Origin: Pseudomonas tructae
GTDB lineage: Bacteria; Pseudomonadota; Gammaproteobacteria; Pseudomonadales; Pseudomonadaceae
NCBI RefSeq assembly: GCF_004214895.1
Contig: NZ_CP035952.1
Span: 310,001 to 374,000, forward strand
Direction: 5' to 3'
Length of the DNA: 64,000 bases
The translations under genes and the position numbers were made by a program. Shown one piece after another: positions 1-13,492 of the stretch (position 1 is the first letter of the stretch; every line of letters begins with the position of its first letter). The notes under the pieces were generated by a model. The model had not been told where the DNA came from and searched no databases. It saw nothing but the letters and a program-made list of their open reading frames with translations.

Positions 1-1176
1 GCTGTTGAGCCAGAACAGGTTGAGCCCGGCCTCGGCCACGGTCAGGGTCGGGCTCTGGATCTGCAGGTGGGCTTTTTGCAGGTAGCTGTCGACGTCCTTG
101 TAGGCCAGTTGCAGGTTGGCGCTGAGCTGGTGGCTCTGGTCGCGCCACAGCACCCGGTCGGCGCGGCCGCTGACCATGTCGGTGCGGCCACTGTTGTACA
201 GGGTGGTGCGGGCCAGCTTGAGCGGGGCGCGGTATTCGGCGTGGCTGGCGAACAGGCTGTAGGTCCAGTAACCGTAGGGCACCGAGTAGAACAGGCTACT
301 GCTGCGGCTGTAGCGCGGGCCGTGGTTGAGGGTATCGCTGTAGTTCAGGTTCAGCGCGTCGTTGATGTGCAACGGGCTGTCCAGATTGAGGTTGATCGAC
401 TGCCGGTCGCGGCCGGTGCCGGCGCTGCCGAGGTTATCCACTCCCAGCCCGAGGCCCCAGCGCCCGCCGCTGCTGCGCGAACGCAGGATGATCCGCGAGG
501 CACCGGGCTGGCTGCCTGGGGCGATGTCGGCGGTCATGTCCAGGGAGCGCAGGCGGTTCAGTTGATCCAGGCCCTGCTCCAGGTCTCGCAGGTTCAGGGG
601 CTTGCCGAGCATGCCCGGGAAAGCCCCGCCCAAGGAGACTGGCAGGCTCTGGTCGGCCAGTTCGATGGCTTCGACGTAGCCTTCTTCCACCAGGATATCC
701 AGGCTGTGGCCGGCAGCCGGGGTGCTGGCCAGGTAGGGGCGGCTGGCGATGTAGCCGGCCTCGACATAGAGACGGGTGATGGCTGCCAGCAGTTGGTTGA
801 TCTGATTGACCCCCATGCACGGTGCCACGTACGGCTTGATGTAGTCATTGAGCCGGGTCTTGGCGAACAGACTGACGCCACCGATGCGGGTGCCGCTCAG
901 GGGCCAGCAGCGGCTGTCGCTGGCGGTCTGTTCCGGCAGGATGGGCGTGGCCGGGGTGCTGCTGAAGCTGCCACGCTGAATCTGCCGCTGGCGCTGCTCC
1001 AGTTGCAACTGCTGCACGTCTCGTTGTTGCTGTTGTTGCAAACGTAGGGTCTCTTGGCCGGAAAGGAAGCCGTCGGCATGCGCTGGCGCAATTTGCAACA
1101 GGCCCAGTAATGACCCGAGGCATAAAGTACGGACGCCGGAGGAAAAGGGGTGTTCAGTGCGTAATGAATGGTGCAC
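1..1176 (-). CDS. Two-partner secretion transporter (TpsB, ShlB/FhaC/HecB family), 3' end outside window
   Basis: Outer-membrane protein that exports a large TpsA exoprotein. The visible 392 residues begin with a signal peptide (basic start, LCLGSLLGLLQ core, cleavage after AHA), then a Gln/Arg-rich helix (residues about 45-70, like the N-terminal plug helix of FhaC), a POTRA region with a Cys pair (SRCWPL and APCMGV), and the start of a beta-barrel (GLGLGVDNLGSAGTGR). The GTG start at 1176 follows an in-frame TAA and has AAGGA upstream; no ATG fits. The reading frame continues to base 1, so the rest of the barrel and any tpsA partner lie outside. It sits beside the attTn7 locus, a common place for accessory genes. 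The family call is firm; the exported substrate is unknown. Confidence 0.88.
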   Translation of the reverse strand, partial: MHHSLRTEHPFSSGVRTLCLGSLLGLLQIAPAHADGFLSGQETLRLQQQQQRDVQQLQLEQRQRQIQRGSFSSTPATPILPEQTASDSRCWPLSGTRIGGVSLFAKTRLNDYIKPYVAPCMGVNQINQLLAAITRLYVEAGYIASRPYLASTPAAGHSLDILVEEGYVEAIELADQSLPVSLGGAFPGMLGKPLNLRDLEQGLDQLNRLRSLDMTADIAPGSQPGASRIILRSRSSGGRWGLGLGVDNLGSAGTGRDRQSINLNLDSPLHINDALNLNYSDTLNHGPRYSRSSSLFYSVPYGYWTYSLFASHAEYRAPLKLARTTLYNSGRTDMVSGRADRVLWRDQSHQLSANLQLAYKDVDSYLQKAHLQIQSPTLTVAEAGLNLFWLNS

Positions 1177-1935
1177 TTGGCATCCTTATGGTTAAGAGAA
1201 CTCACTGTGTACAGATGATCTACGAAAGGCGGGATCGACTAGTGATTACGGCGTTAGTGCCGTTCTATGAGTGTTGAGAGTCACCGGTATAGTATCGAGT
1301 CATTGGGCTTAAATTTACGGAATGCAAACTTCTGACTTAGTGCAGTAGCAACCCATATCATTTGGGGGTGGCAAACTCACTGGACGCGTCGAGGAGTAAA
1401 CGTTAAAGCGAAGGTTAAAATTAGTTAACCAATGAGTTTTGATAGAGCAAAAACTTGAGGGGAAATTTTGATTCTTACGTAGAGCCTAGATGTGTTGTAA
1501 CCACTACGAATGCAATAACCCCAAGGAGTGTAACACAGCGACCTCCCTAGGTCGTTTCGGTCAATGCCATCATTGTGTGGCTGTGAATGAGCCGATTGAA
1601 GCCGTAGCAGCCTGGCCAATCCATGGCTTCTGCGATTCTTTTCACCTCACTAGTTTTCAGTACGTGACGAGTCGCAAGCAGCTCAAAGATTGGCGGAACG
1701 TTAATGTGCTAGTTGAGATGAAGGTTACGCCGCACGTAAGACGCGAGCGATTCATCAGGCCGTATTGGCAATGGCATTGAGGAGCGCCGAAGCAGGTTGC
1801 GTTAGAGGCAACAGGAGGAAGGAAGACCGTCTCGAGGTAAGGAGCTAGGCGCGGCTCCCTCCCTCTGCGACAGTCTTTAATCTTTAGCGGCAGTTTTTAA
1901 TCTTCAAGATCAACTGCGCTTTACCGAAACAACCG
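1177..1935. other. Gene-poor region between tpsB and glmS, including the attTn7 locus
   Basis: About 760 bases with no convincing gene. Base composition is more AT-rich than the flanks. It should hold the tpsB promoter at its left end and the glmS downstream region (attTn7) at its right end. The longest open frame (1490-1780 plus, 96 codons) has no ribosome binding site and no recognised family. No clear rho-independent terminator for glmS is visible, although one would be expected close after the stop codon. Two tandem imperfect 20-bp repeats lie at 1871-1910 (separate entry). Confidence 0.6.
1871..1910. repeat. Two tandem imperfect 20-bp repeats at the attTn7 position
   Basis: On the plus strand CAGTCTTTAATCTTTAGCGG (1871-1890) is followed directly by CAGTTTTTAATCTTCAAGAT (1891-1910). 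The first 14 bases differ at one position. They begin about 25 bp downstream of the glmS stop, the point where Tn7-family elements insert. Tandem sites like these occur at the ends of Tn7- and IS21-type elements, but no transposase gene is present, so that origin is only a suggestion. Confidence 0.5.
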
Positions 1936-1966
1936 TTACTCGACAGTCACCGATTTCGCCAGGTTA
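1905..1966 (-). other. attTn7 target region (3' end of glmS)
   Basis: The last glmS codons (NLAKSVTVE, stop at 1936-1938) match the highly conserved stretch recognised by TnsD of Tn7. The insertion point would fall about 25 bp past the stop, near 1910. This rests on established Tn7 biology plus the conserved coding sequence; nothing here shows that an element is inserted now. Confidence 0.65.
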
Positions 1967-3771
1967 CGCGGCTGGTCGACGTCGGTGCCCTTGAGCACGG
2001 CGACGTAGTACGACAGCAACTGCAGTGGAATGGTGTAGAGGATCGGTGCCAGGGCATCGATGATGTGCGGCACGGCGATCACGTGGGTGCCTTCGCCATT
2101 GCTCATGCCGGCTTGCTCGTCAGCAAAGACGATCAACTCGCCGCCGCGGGCGCGCACTTCCTGCAGGTTGGACTTGAGCTTCTCCAGCAGTTCGTTGTTC
2201 GGCGCCACGGTGACCACTGGCATGTCGCTGTCGACCAGGGCCAGCGGGCCGTGCTTGAGCTCACCGGCTGGGTAGGCTTCAGCGTGGATGTAGGAGATCT
2301 CTTTGAGCTTCAGAGCACCTTCCATCGCGACCGGGAACTGCGCGCCACGCCCCAGGAACAGGGTGTGGTGCTTGTCGGCGAACAGCTCGGCAGTTTTCTC
2401 GACGATGGCGTCCATGGCCAGGGCTTCGCCCAGGCGGGTTGGCAGGCGACGTAGTTCTTCGACCAGCTCGGCCTCGACTCCAGCGGCCAAGGTGCCACGC
2501 ACCTGACCCAGGGACAGGGTCAGCAGCATCAGCGATACCAGCTGGGTGGTGAAGGCCTTGGTCGAGGCGACGCCGATTTCCGGGCCGGCCTGGGTCAGCA
2601 GGGTCAGGTCAGACTCGCGCACCAGCGAGCTGATGCCGACGTTGCAGATCGCCAGGCTACCGAGGAAGCCCAGTTCCTTGGCGTTGCGCAGGGCGGCCAG
2701 GGTGTCGGCGGTTTCACCGGACTGGGAGATCGAGACGAACAGGGTGTCGGGCTGCACCACCACCTTGCGGTAGCGGAACTCGCTGGCGACTTCGACCTGG
2801 CAAGGAATACCGGCCAGGCTTTCCAGCCAGTAACGGGCAACCATACCGGCGTGGTAGCTGGTGCCGCAGGCAACGATCTGCACGTTACGTACCTTGGCAA
2901 ACAGCTCGGCAGCTTGCGGACCGAAGGCCTGGACCATGACGTGGTCCTTGCCCAGACGGCCTTCCAGGGTACGTTGCACCACGGTTGGCTGCTCGTGGAT
3001 TTCCTTGAGCATGAAGTGGCGGTAAGCGCCTTTGTCAGCAGCCTCGGCACCTTCGTGGTACTGCACGGTTTCACGCTGGACCGCAGCACCGGATACATCC
3101 CAGATAGTGACCTGGTCGCGGCGGATTTCGGCGATGTCGCCCTCTTCCAGGTACATGAAACGGTCGGTGACCTGGCGCAGCGCCAACTGGTCGGAGGCCA
3201 GGAAGTTCTCGCCGTGGCCCAGGCCGATCACCAGCGGGCTGCCACTGCGGGCGGCCAGCAAGCGGTCAGGCTGCTTGGCGCTGATCACGGCCAAACCATA
3301 GGCACCATGCAGTTGCTTGACCGTGGCCTTGAGCGCATCAGCCAGGTCAGGCACGGACTTGAGGGTGTGAGCCAGCAAGTGAACGATGACCTCGGTATCG
3401 GTCTCGGAGCTGAAGACGTAACCCAGGCCCTTGAGCTTTTCACGTAGTTCTTCGTGGTTCTCGATGATGCCGTTGTGCACCACCGCCAGTTCGTGACCGG
3501 AGAAATGCGGGTGGGCGTTATGTTCGGTTGGCGCACCATGGGTGGCCCAACGGGTGTGGGCGATACCCAGGTTGCCTGCCAGCGGTTCAGCGCCAACCGC
3601 AGCTTCCAGTTCGCTGACCTTGCCGATGCGGCGGCGGCGTTCAAGATTGCCCTGTTGGGTGAAGACGGCCAAACCTGCGCTGTCATAGCCGCGGTACTCG
3701 AGGCGCTTGAGGCCCTCGATCAGAATGGTTGTGATGTTACGTTCGGCGACGGCACCAACGATTCCACACAT
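1936..3771 (-). CDS. glmS: Glutamine--fructose-6-phosphate aminotransferase (isomerizing)
   Basis: Makes glucosamine-6-phosphate from fructose-6-phosphate and glutamine, the first committed step to UDP-GlcNAc for peptidoglycan and LPS. The 611 residues match the usual length. Cys2 (MCGIVG) is the N-terminal glutaminase nucleophile; the class II amidotransferase domain covers about 1-220. Two SIS sugar-isomerase domains follow (about 290-430 and 460-600) with [16 protein letters not shown], and the conserved C-terminus is NLAKSVTVE. The start overlaps the glmR stop by one base (TAATG), so the two genes are translationally coupled. No glmS ribozyme leader is present, as expected outside Gram-positives. 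Confidence 0.98.
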   Translation of the reverse strand: MCGIVGAVAERNITTILIEGLKRLEYRGYDSAGLAVFTQQGNLERRRRIGKVSELEAAVGAEPLAGNLGIAHTRWATHGAPTEHNAHPHFSGHELAVVHNGIIENHEELREKLKGLGYVFSSETDTEVIVHLLAHTLKSVPDLADALKATVKQLHGAYGLAVISAKQPDRLLAARSGSPLVIGLGHGENFLASDQLALRQVTDRFMYLEEGDIAEIRRDQVTIWDVSGAAVQRETVQYHEGAEAADKGAYRHFMLKEIHEQPTVVQRTLEGRLGKDHVMVQAFGPQAAELFAKVRNVQIVACGTSYHAGMVARYWLESLAGIPCQVEVASEFRYRKVVVQPDTLFVSISQSGETADTLAALRNAKELGFLGSLAICNVGISSLVRESDLTLLTQAGPEIGVASTKAFTTQLVSLMLLTLSLGQVRGTLAAGVEAELVEELRRLPTRLGEALAMDAIVEKTAELFADKHHTLFLGRGAQFPVAMEGALKLKEISYIHAEAYPAGELKHGPLALVDSDMPVVTVAPNNELLEKLKSNLQEVRARGGELIVFADEQAGMSNGEGTHVIAVPHIIDALAPILYTIPLQLLSYYVAVLKGTDVDQPRNLAKSVTVE

Positions 3772-4550
3772 TAGTTATGCTCCTGGGTGATAGCGGCGCA
3801 AATCACGTTGATGCCGCGGGCTTCAATTTGTTCGCGTGCCTCAGCGGGCAGGCGTTCATCAGTAATAAGGGTGTTGACGCTGCCCCAAGGCAGTTCAAGG
3901 TTGGGGATCTTGCGCCCGACCTTGTCGGACTCGACCATGACGATCACTTCGCGGGCGACTTCAGCCATCACCCGGCTCAGGCCCAGCAGTTCGTTGAACG
4001 TGGTAGTACCGCGCGCCAGGTCGATGCCATCGGCGCCAATGAACAGTTGGTCGAAGTCGTATGAGCGTAGTACCTGCTCGGCCACCTGGCCCTGGAACGA
4101 CTCCGAATGCGGGTCCCAGGTGCCACCGGTCATCAACAGCACCGGTTCGTGCTCCAGCTCGCTGAGGGCGCGGGCCACATTCAAGGAGTTGGTCATGACT
4201 ACCAAGCCCGGTTGGTGGCCAAGCTGCGGGATCATCGCGGCAGTAGTGCTGCCACTGTCGATGATGATCCGTGCGTGTTCGCGGATGCGACCTACGGCGG
4301 CTTTGGCGATTGCCTGCTTGTACAGGGAAACCGGCTGACCCTGGTCGGTAAAGAGTTCCTGCGGCAGGGTCACCGCACCACCATAGCGGCGCAACAGCAG
4401 GCCATTGGTTTCGAGGGCAGCCAGGTCTTTGCGAATGGTGACTTCCGACGTTTCGAAACGCTTGGCCAGGGCATCGACGCTCACCTCACCCTGCTCATTG
4501 AGCAAAGCCAGGATGTTATGGCGTCGTTGGGGAGTGTTACGTTTCGACAT
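3771..4550 (-). CDS. glmR: DeoR-family transcriptional regulator of amino-sugar metabolism
   Basis: A 259-residue DeoR-type repressor: N-terminal winged helix-turn-helix ([10 protein letters not shown], then [20 protein letters not shown]) and a DeoR C-terminal sugar-phosphate sensor domain with [10 protein letters not shown] (about 95-105) and FIGADGID. The ATG at 4550 is chosen because the family begins [12 protein letters not shown]; a TTG at 4589 would extend it across a palindrome that looks like an operator. It lies directly upstream of glmS and overlaps it by one base, so it probably controls glmS and itself according to amino-sugar phosphate level. The name follows the P. aeruginosa homologue in the same position; the effector is not shown by the sequence. 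Confidence 0.88.
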   Translation of the reverse strand: MSKRNTPQRRHNILALLNEQGEVSVDALAKRFETSEVTIRKDLAALETNGLLLRRYGGAVTLPQELFTDQGQPVSLYKQAIAKAAVGRIREHARIIIDSGSTTAAMIPQLGHQPGLVVMTNSLNVARALSELEHEPVLLMTGGTWDPHSESFQGQVAEQVLRSYDFDQLFIGADGIDLARGTTTFNELLGLSRVMAEVAREVIVMVESDKVGRKIPNLELPWGSVNTLITDERLPAEAREQIEARGINVICAAITQEHN

Positions 4551-4562
4551 GACGTTGTTAAG

Positions 4563-4575
4563 TTTCGTTTCGAAA
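4563..4575. promoter_or_regulatory. Candidate DeoR/GlmR operator
   Basis: TTTCG-TTT-CGAAA forms a perfect 5+3+5 inverted repeat 13 bp upstream of the chosen glmR start. TTTCG/CGAAA half sites are typical of DeoR/GlpR-family operators. Autoregulation is an inference. Confidence 0.45.
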
Positions 4576-4666
4576 GATAATGACGCCAATCAAAACCTAT
4601 AGCGGTCTATCCGTCAAGGTCGAGCGGAAGAAAACTTTCTGTGAATAACTTTCCCACAAGAGTGGT

Positions 4667-4675
4667 TTATCCACA
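4667..4675 (+). other. Perfect DnaA box between glmU and glmR
   Basis: TTATCCACA, the consensus 9-mer, in the glmR upstream region. It is one of at least 27 perfect boxes in the window. Confidence 0.6.
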
Positions 4676-4682
4676 CAACGAA

Positions 4683-4716
4683 AAAGGCCGACTTATGCAC
4701 AATCCAGTCGGCCTTT
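4683..4716 (-). terminator. Rho-independent terminator after glmU
   Basis: An 11-bp perfect stem (AAAGGCCGACT / AGTCGGCCTTT) with a 12-base loop lies about 20 bp after the glmU stop. It is followed on the minus strand by a short T run, and it ends glmU transcription ahead of glmR. Confidence 0.8.
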
Positions 4717-4735
4717 CTGTTCAGCTGTGGGTAAC

Positions 4736-6103
4736 TTAGCTCTTCTTGATTTTCTCCGGCCGCTTCCAGCCATCGATGTTGCGCTGACGTGCCCGACCGA
4801 CCGCCAACTGCGCTGCTTCAACATTCTGGGTGATGGTCGAACCCGCTGCAGTGGTGGCGCCATCCAAAATATCCACAGGCGCGACCAGAGAGTTGTTCGA
4901 GCCGATGAACACATCTGCCCCCAGTACTGTCTTGAACTTGTTGGCGCCGTCGTAGTTGCAGGTGATGGTGCCAGCGCCGATGTTGGTACGCGCGCCTACC
5001 TCGGCATCGCCCAGGTAGGTCAGGTGACCGGCCTTGGCGCCTTCCCCCAGATGGGCGTTCTTGAGCTCGACAAAGTTACCCACATGGGCGCGGGCCTCGA
5101 GCACACTGCCTGGACGCAGGCGGGCAAACGGGCCGGCATCGCTGCCTTCGCCCATGATCGCGCCTTCCAGGTGGCTGTTGGCCTTGACCACCACGCCTTT
5201 GCGCAAAGTGCTGTTCTTGATCACGCAGTTCGGGCCGATGACCACGTCGTCTTCGATCACCACGCGTCCTTCGAGAATCACGTTGATATCGATCAGCACG
5301 TCGCGACCAACGGTTACGTCACCACGCACGTCGAAGCGCGCCGGGTCTCGCAAGGTCACACCCTGGGCCATCAGGCGACGGCCTTCACGCAGTTGATAGT
5401 GACGCTCAAGCTCAGCCAGCTGACGACGATCGTTGGCGCCCTGCACTTCCATCGGGTCCAGCGGCTGTTCGGTGGCGACCACCAGGCCATCGGCCACGGC
5501 CATGGCGATGACGTCGGTGAGGTAGTACTCACCCTGGGCATTGTTGTTCGACAGGCGGCCCAGCCAGTCTGCCAGGCGTGCGCCCGGGACAGCGAGAATG
5601 CCGGTGTTGCCTTCCTGGATGGCTTTCTGTGCGTCGCTGGCATCCTTGTGCTCGACGATCGCCGCCACCTGGCCCTGGCCATCGCGAACGATGCGGCCGT
5701 AGCCGGTCGGGTCATCCAGGGTCACGGTCAGCAGGCCAAGCTGCTGTGGCGTGACCTTGGCGAGCAAACGCTTGAGGGTATCGACTTCGATCAGTGGCAC
5801 GTCGCCGTAGAGGATAAGCACGGTTTCAGCGCTCAGCGCCGGCAGGGCCTGGGCTACGGCATGGCCGGTACCCAGTTGCTTGTCCTGCAGAACAAAGTTC
5901 AGGTCATCGGCGGCCAGTCGCTCACGTACCAGCTCTGCACCGTGCCCGATCACCACATGGATGCCCAGTGGCTGAAGCTCGCGAGCGCTGTGGATAACAT
6001 GACCGAGCATGGAGTCGCCGGCGACCGGGTGCAGTACCTTGGGCAGCGCCGAGCGCATGCGGGTACCTTGGCCGGCGGCGAGAATAACGATATCGAGAGA
6101 CAT
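4736..6103 (-). CDS. glmU: Bifunctional UDP-GlcNAc pyrophosphorylase / glucosamine-1-phosphate acetyltransferase
   Basis: Acetylates glucosamine-1-phosphate and transfers UMP to give UDP-GlcNAc, completing the pathway begun by GlmS. 455 residues, normal length. The N-terminal nucleotidyltransferase carries [11 protein letters not shown] (about 8-18) and LYGDVPLI (about 100). From about residue 250 the left-handed beta-helix hexapeptide repeats of the acetyltransferase follow ([17 protein letters not shown]). The C-terminus [15 protein letters not shown] is typical. It stands between its own terminator and that of the atp operon, so it is probably a single-gene unit. Confidence 0.98.
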   Translation of the reverse strand: MSLDIVILAAGQGTRMRSALPKVLHPVAGDSMLGHVIHSARELQPLGIHVVIGHGAELVRERLAADDLNFVLQDKQLGTGHAVAQALPALSAETVLILYGDVPLIEVDTLKRLLAKVTPQQLGLLTVTLDDPTGYGRIVRDGQGQVAAIVEHKDASDAQKAIQEGNTGILAVPGARLADWLGRLSNNNAQGEYYLTDVIAMAVADGLVVATEQPLDPMEVQGANDRRQLAELERHYQLREGRRLMAQGVTLRDPARFDVRGDVTVGRDVLIDINVILEGRVVIEDDVVIGPNCVIKNSTLRKGVVVKANSHLEGAIMGEGSDAGPFARLRPGSVLEARAHVGNFVELKNAHLGEGAKAGHLTYLGDAEVGARTNIGAGTITCNYDGANKFKTVLGADVFIGSNNSLVAPVDILDGATTAAGSTITQNVEAAQLAVGRARQRNIDGWKRPEKIKKS

Positions 6104-6165
6104 TGACTGGCTACCAATCCTGGACGGTCAGCGCTGTGACCAAAAGAAGAAATTCGGAAAAAGAA

Positions 6166-6189
6166 AAAGGGTAGCCGAGGCTACCCTTT
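6166..6189 (-). terminator. Terminator of the atp operon
   Basis: A perfect 11-bp stem (AAAGGGTAGCC / GGCTACCCTTT) with a tight loop, followed on the minus strand by TTTTTCTTTTT. It lies 38 bp downstream of the atpC stop. Confidence 0.9.
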
Positions 6190-6226
6190 AACTCAATCGC
6201 AACAGCAGTGTCCGGCGAGTGCCAGA

Positions 6227-6646
6227 TTACTTGCCTTTGCGCATTTGCTGGACGGTACGCAGTTGGGCTGCGGCCTCGGCCAGACGTGCGGCGGCGGCGC
6301 CGTAATCGAACTCCGCACCTTTTTCGTTCAGGGCGTTCTCAGCAGCCTTGAGGGCATCCTGAGCCTGAGCTTCGTCCAGGTCAGCAGCACGTTGCACGGT
6401 ATCGGCAAGCACCTTGACCATGTTCGGCTGGACCTCGAGGAAACCACCAGAGATGTAGAACACCTCTTGGGCACCACCCTGCTTGGTCAGCGTGATCGGA
6501 CCTGGCTTCAGATTAGTGATCAGCGGCGCGTGGCCTGGAGCGATACCAAGATCACCCAGGTTACCGTGCGCAACCACCATCTCGACCAGACCGGAGAAGA
6601 TTTCTCCTTCCGCGCTGACGATATCGCAATGGACTGTCATAGCCAT
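6227..6646 (-). CDS. atpC: ATP synthase F1 epsilon subunit
   Basis: Central-stalk subunit that couples rotation and inhibits ATP hydrolysis. 139 residues: an N-terminal beta-sandwich ([30 protein letters not shown]) and a C-terminal helical pair rich in Ala ([17 protein letters not shown]). It is the last gene of the atpIBEFHAGDC operon and is followed by a strong terminator. A start at MAM or at the internal MTV are both possible; the first gives the usual pseudomonad length. Confidence 0.97.
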   Translation of the reverse strand: MAMTVHCDIVSAEGEIFSGLVEMVVAHGNLGDLGIAPGHAPLITNLKPGPITLTKQGGAQEVFYISGGFLEVQPNMVKVLADTVQRAADLDEAQAQDALKAAENALNEKGAEFDYGAAAARLAEAAAQLRTVQQMRKGK

Positions 6647-6690
6647 CTGCTTGCCTCAACCTGATTAGCGCCCCTTGCGGGGCGCCGGGA

Positions 6691-8094
<1,404 letters not shown>

Positions 8095-8955
8095 TTAAAC
8101 CGCGGCAGCGCCGCCGACGATTTCCGAGATCTCTTGGGTGATCGCAGCCTGACGCGCCTTGTTGTAGATCAGCTGCAATTCGCTGATCAAATCACCGGCG
8201 TTGTCGGTGGCGTTCTTCATCGCGATCATCCGGGCAGCTTGTTCAGCTGCGTTGTTCTCGACCACCGCCTGGTAGACCTGCGACTCCACGTAACGCACCA
8301 TCAGGCCGTCCAGCAGCTCTTTGGCGTCAGGTTCGTAGAGGTAGTCCCAGTGGTGCTTGAGTTCTTGATCCGGGGTTGCAACCAACGGAATCAACTGCTC
8401 GACCGTTGGGGCTTGCGTCATGGTATTGACGAACTTGTTCGATACCACGGACAGACGGTCGATACGACCATCCAGGTAAGCGTCCAGCATGACCTTGACG
8501 CTGCCGATCAGATCATTGATCGACGGCTCTTCGCCCAGGTGGCTGATCGCGGCAACGACGTTACCGCCGAAGCTGCGGAAAAACGCCGCACCCTTGCTGC
8601 CAACCACGCAAAGATCGATCTCGATACCTTGCTCGCGGTTGACCGCCATGTCCTTGACCAGGGCCTTGAACAGGTTGGTGTTCAAGCCACCGCACAAACC
8701 ACGGTCACTGCTCACGACGACATAACCGACGCGCTTTACTTCGCGTTCGATCATGAAGGGGTGGCGGTATTCCGGGTTGGCGTTGGCCAGATGACCGATA
8801 ACCTGGCGGATACGCTCCGCGTAAGGACGGCTAGCAGCCATGCGCATTTGTGCCTTGCGCATTTTACTGACCGCCACTTTTTCCATGGCGCTGGTAATTT
8901 TTTGCGTGCTTTTGATGCTCGCAATCTTACTGCGAATCTCTTTTGCGCCTGCCAT
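8095..8955 (-). CDS. atpG: ATP synthase F1 gamma subunit
   Basis: Rotor shaft that turns inside the alpha3beta3 ring. 286 residues. The family N-terminus [20 protein letters not shown] and the C-terminal helix ([19 protein letters not shown]) form the coiled-coil shaft. [16 protein letters not shown] is the conserved Rossmann-like core. It lies between atpA and atpD. Confidence 0.99.
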   Translation of the reverse strand: MAGAKEIRSKIASIKSTQKITSAMEKVAVSKMRKAQMRMAASRPYAERIRQVIGHLANANPEYRHPFMIEREVKRVGYVVVSSDRGLCGGLNTNLFKALVKDMAVNREQGIEIDLCVVGSKGAAFFRSFGGNVVAAISHLGEEPSINDLIGSVKVMLDAYLDGRIDRLSVVSNKFVNTMTQAPTVEQLIPLVATPDQELKHHWDYLYEPDAKELLDGLMVRYVESQVYQAVVENNAAEQAARMIAMKNATDNAGDLISELQLIYNKARQAAITQEISEIVGGAAAV

Positions 8956-9005
8956 GTAACACCTATCAGGTTAGCAAGCGGGGGCCGCAAAGCCCCCACT
9001 GCGGC

Positions 9006-10550
9006 TTACCAGGTTTGGGTGGCCTTGAACTTCTCGATACCGGCTTTGATGCCAGCGTCGATTTCGTCGTTGAAGTCACCCTTCACGTTGATCTTCGCCA
9101 TCAGTTCGGCGTGATCACGGTTGAAGTAAGCGATCAGCGCTTGCTCGAAGCTGCCGATCTTGGTGATTTCAACGTCGGTCAGGAACCCACGCTCAGCGGC
9201 ATACAGCGACAGCGCCATGTCCGCGATGGACATTGGAGCGTATTGCTTCTGCTTCATCAGCTCGGTAACACGTTGACCGTGCTCGAGTTGCTTACGGGTG
9301 GCTTCGTCCAGGTCAGAAGCGAACTGGGCGAATGCCGCCAGTTCACGGTACTGAGCCAGAGCGGTACGGATACCACCGGAAAGCTTCTTGATGATCTTGG
9401 TCTGAGCGGCACCACCCACACGCGATACCGAAACACCGGCGTTCACTGCAGGGCGGATGCCCGAGTTGAACATGGCCGATTCCAGGAAGATCTGACCGTC
9501 GGTGATGGAAATCACGTTGGTCGGAACGAACGCGGAAACGTCGCCAGCCTGGGTTTCGATGATCGGCAGTGCGGTCAGGGAACCGGTCTTGCCAGTTACA
9601 GCACCGTTGGTGAACTTCTCGACGTACTCTTCGGAAACGCGCGATGCACGCTCCAGCAGACGGGAGTGGAGATAGAACACGTCACCTGGGTACGCTTCAC
9701 GTCCTGGTGGACGGCGCAGCAGCAGGGAGATCTGACGGTAGGCAACGGCCTGCTTGGACAGGTCATCGTATACGATCAGCGCGTCTTCACCGCGGTCACG
9801 GAAGAACTCGCCCATGGTGCAACCGGCGTATGGCGCCAGGAATTGCAGTGCGGCGGATTCCGAAGCACTGGCAACCACCACGATGGTGTTGGCCAGGGCG
9901 CCGTTTTCTTCCAGCTTGCGAACGATGTTGGCAACGGTGGAACGCTTCTGGCCGACAGCAACATAAACACAGAAAATACCGGAGTCTTTCTGGTTGATGA
10001 TGGCGTCGATGGCCATGGCGGTCTTACCGATCTGACGGTCACCGATGATCAGCTCACGCTGACCACGGCCGACCGGGATCATGGCGTCGACAGATTTGTA
10101 GCCAGTCTGTACAGGCTGGTCTACCGACTTACGCCAGATCACGCCCGGAGCAACTTTCTCGACCGCATCGGTCTCGGTGTTGCCCAGTGGGCCTTTGCCG
10201 TCGATTGGATTGCCCAGTGCGTCAACAACGCGACCCAGCAGTTCCTTACCAACAGGAACTTCGAGGATGCGGCCGGTGCACTTGGCGCTCATGCCTTCAG
10301 CGAGGGTGTCGTAGGCGCCCAGTACTACCGCACCAACGGAGTCTTGCTCCAGGTTGAGGGCCATACCGAACACGCCACCTGGAAACTCGATCATTTCGCC
10401 GTACATAACGTCGGCCAGACCGTGAATCCGCACGATACCGTCAGAAACGCTGACGACAGTACCCTCGTTGCGGGCTTGGGAGGTCACGTCGAGTTTCTCG
10501 ATGCGACCCTTGATGATTTCACTAATTTCGGAAGGATTGAGTTGCTGCAT
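9006..10550 (-). CDS. atpA: ATP synthase F1 alpha subunit
   Basis: Non-catalytic nucleotide-binding subunit of F1. 514 residues. The P-loop is GDRQIGKT near residue 170; the conserved [12 protein letters not shown] and the [25 protein letters not shown] region are both present. It is the fourth F1 gene from the left terminator and is separated from atpH by 21 bp. Confidence 0.99.
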   Translation of the reverse strand: MQQLNPSEISEIIKGRIEKLDVTSQARNEGTVVSVSDGIVRIHGLADVMYGEMIEFPGGVFGMALNLEQDSVGAVVLGAYDTLAEGMSAKCTGRILEVPVGKELLGRVVDALGNPIDGKGPLGNTETDAVEKVAPGVIWRKSVDQPVQTGYKSVDAMIPVGRGQRELIIGDRQIGKTAMAIDAIINQKDSGIFCVYVAVGQKRSTVANIVRKLEENGALANTIVVVASASESAALQFLAPYAGCTMGEFFRDRGEDALIVYDDLSKQAVAYRQISLLLRRPPGREAYPGDVFYLHSRLLERASRVSEEYVEKFTNGAVTGKTGSLTALPIIETQAGDVSAFVPTNVISITDGQIFLESAMFNSGIRPAVNAGVSVSRVGGAAQTKIIKKLSGGIRTALAQYRELAAFAQFASDLDEATRKQLEHGQRVTELMKQKQYAPMSIADMALSLYAAERGFLTDVEITKIGSFEQALIAYFNRDHAELMAKINVKGDFNDEIDAGIKAGIEKFKATQTW

Positions 10551-10571
10551 TGCTCTGCTGCCCCTTCAAAC

Positions 10572-11108
10572 TCAAGATTTCAATGCTTCGGCCAGTTTCG
10601 CGATTTTGCCGCGAACCGAGCCATCGATTACCAGGTCGCCGGCGCGGATCACGACACCACCGATAAGGGTGGCATCCTCCGTCGCATGCAGGCGCACTTC
10701 CCGGCTGAGCCGTGCACTGAGAACCTTGGCGAGTTTGTCTTGCTGTTCTTGGTTCAACGCAAAAGCACTGGTGACTTCCACGTCCACGGATTTCTCTTGT
10801 TCAGCCTTGTACAGGTCGAACAATGCCGAAATCTCCGGCAAAAGCAGGAGACGGCCATTTTCCGCGGCAACATGAATGAAATTCTGTGCCTGTGCATCGA
10901 ACTTGTCACCGCACACGTCAATAAACGCGGCGGCCTTTTCTGCGCTCGTCAGTCGCGGGGCCTTGAGCAGGCGCTGCACTGTGTCGTCTTCCGACACTGC
11001 AGCAGCCAGGCCGAGCATGGCTGACCAATTGGCCAGTTGCTGATGGGCCTGGGCGTGCTCAAAGGCCGCCTTAGCGTAAGGTCGGGCCAACGTGGTCAGT
11101 TCTGCCAT
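10572..11108 (-). CDS. atpH: ATP synthase F1 delta subunit
   Basis: Peripheral-stalk cap that joins the b dimer to the top of the alpha subunits. 178 residues. N-terminal helical domain begins [16 protein letters not shown]; the conserved C-terminal segment is [35 protein letters not shown]. It lies between atpF and atpA, as in other proteobacteria. Confidence 0.98.
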   Translation of the reverse strand: MAELTTLARPYAKAAFEHAQAHQQLANWSAMLGLAAAVSEDDTVQRLLKAPRLTSAEKAAAFIDVCGDKFDAQAQNFIHVAAENGRLLLLPEISALFDLYKAEQEKSVDVEVTSAFALNQEQQDKLAKVLSARLSREVRLHATEDATLIGGVVIRAGDLVIDGSVRGKIAKLAEALKS

Positions 11109-11120
11109 GATCGCCCTCGC

Positions 11121-11591
11121 TTAAATTTCAGCGGCCAGTTTATTAACCAGCTCCGCATGCGCGTTTTGATCGATTGTGGCACCAAGGATCTTTTCAGCAC
11201 CGCCGACAGCCAGCAGACCCACTTGGGCACGCAGGGCGTCTTTGACACCGTTAATTTCCTGTTCGATCTCGGCTTGAGCCTGAGCCTTCACACGGTCAGC
11301 TTCGACGCGGGCCTGATCACGGGCTTCCTCGACGATCTGAGCACCGCGCTTCTTGGCTTGCTCAATGATTTCGGCTGCCTGAGCTTTCGCTTCGCGCAGT
11401 TGCTGACCCGCTTTGTCTTGGGCCAACTCCAGGTCGCGAGCTGCTCGGTTGGCAGCGTCCAGACCATCCGCGATCTTCTTCTGACGTTCTTGCAATGCCG
11501 CGATGACCGGAGGCCACACGAACTTCATGCAGAACAGCACAAAAATGAAGAACGCAACGGACTGACCAATCAGGGTTGCATTAATGTTCAC
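11121..11591 (-). CDS. atpF: ATP synthase Fo b subunit
   Basis: Peripheral-stalk subunit. 156 residues. One N-terminal membrane helix ([22 protein letters not shown], about 9-30) leads into a long charged Ala/Gln/Glu-rich helix that dimerises to form the stator. It lies between atpE and atpH, 12 bp from atpH. Confidence 0.98.
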   Translation of the reverse strand: MNINATLIGQSVAFFIFVLFCMKFVWPPVIAALQERQKKIADGLDAANRAARDLELAQDKAGQQLREAKAQAAEIIEQAKKRGAQIVEEARDQARVEADRVKAQAQAEIEQEINGVKDALRAQVGLLAVGGAEKILGATIDQNAHAELVNKLAAEI

Positions 11592-11648
11592 GCCAACACC
11601 TCGCTCGTTCTTTGTCCATCACACCAAACCACTCGAGAATTCGAGTGA

Positions 11649-13343
<1,695 letters not shown>

Positions 13344-13418
13344 CACAACTGCTCCTCGAAAGTCGACCAACCAGTCAGCTATGACTTGGCATAATTTGTG
13401 CCGACAAAATGCGCGCAG

Positions 13419-13447
13419 AGTATAGGGGCGGTTTAACCCCTATTCAA
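13419..13447 (-). promoter_or_regulatory. Sigma-70 promoter of the atp operon
   Basis: On the minus strand TTGAAT (13447-13442), 17 bases, then TATACT (13424-13419): near-consensus elements with ideal spacing, about 75 bp before the atpI start. An inverted repeat ATAGGGG / CCCCTAT (13422-13443) fills the spacer and may bind a regulator or end parB transcription; this is not resolved. Confidence 0.65.
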
Positions 13448-13492
13448 CTGCCGGGTAGTGATTTCCGACTACGCGCTACAAAAGGAATTGTT

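Noticed and set aside
1400..1432. TTAA-rich stretch as the other end of a transposon
   Set aside because: Only loose resemblance to the 1871-1910 repeats; no shared word long enough.
1490..1780. 96-codon open frame in the glmS downstream region
   Set aside because: No ribosome binding site, no recognised motif, unusual composition; left as non-coding sequence.
3771..4590. glmS ribozyme/riboswitch
   Set aside because: No leader space: glmR and glmS overlap by one base, and the ribozyme is not known in pseudomonads.
4727..6106. Long open frame on the plus strand opposite glmU (and similar ones opposite atpD, atpA, mnmG, gyrB)
   Set aside because: Produced by the high third-position GC of the true genes; no start signals and no family sequence.
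8943..11024. 693-codon antisense frame across atpA-atpH
   Set aside because: Covers two certain ATP synthase genes on the other strand; a composition artefact.
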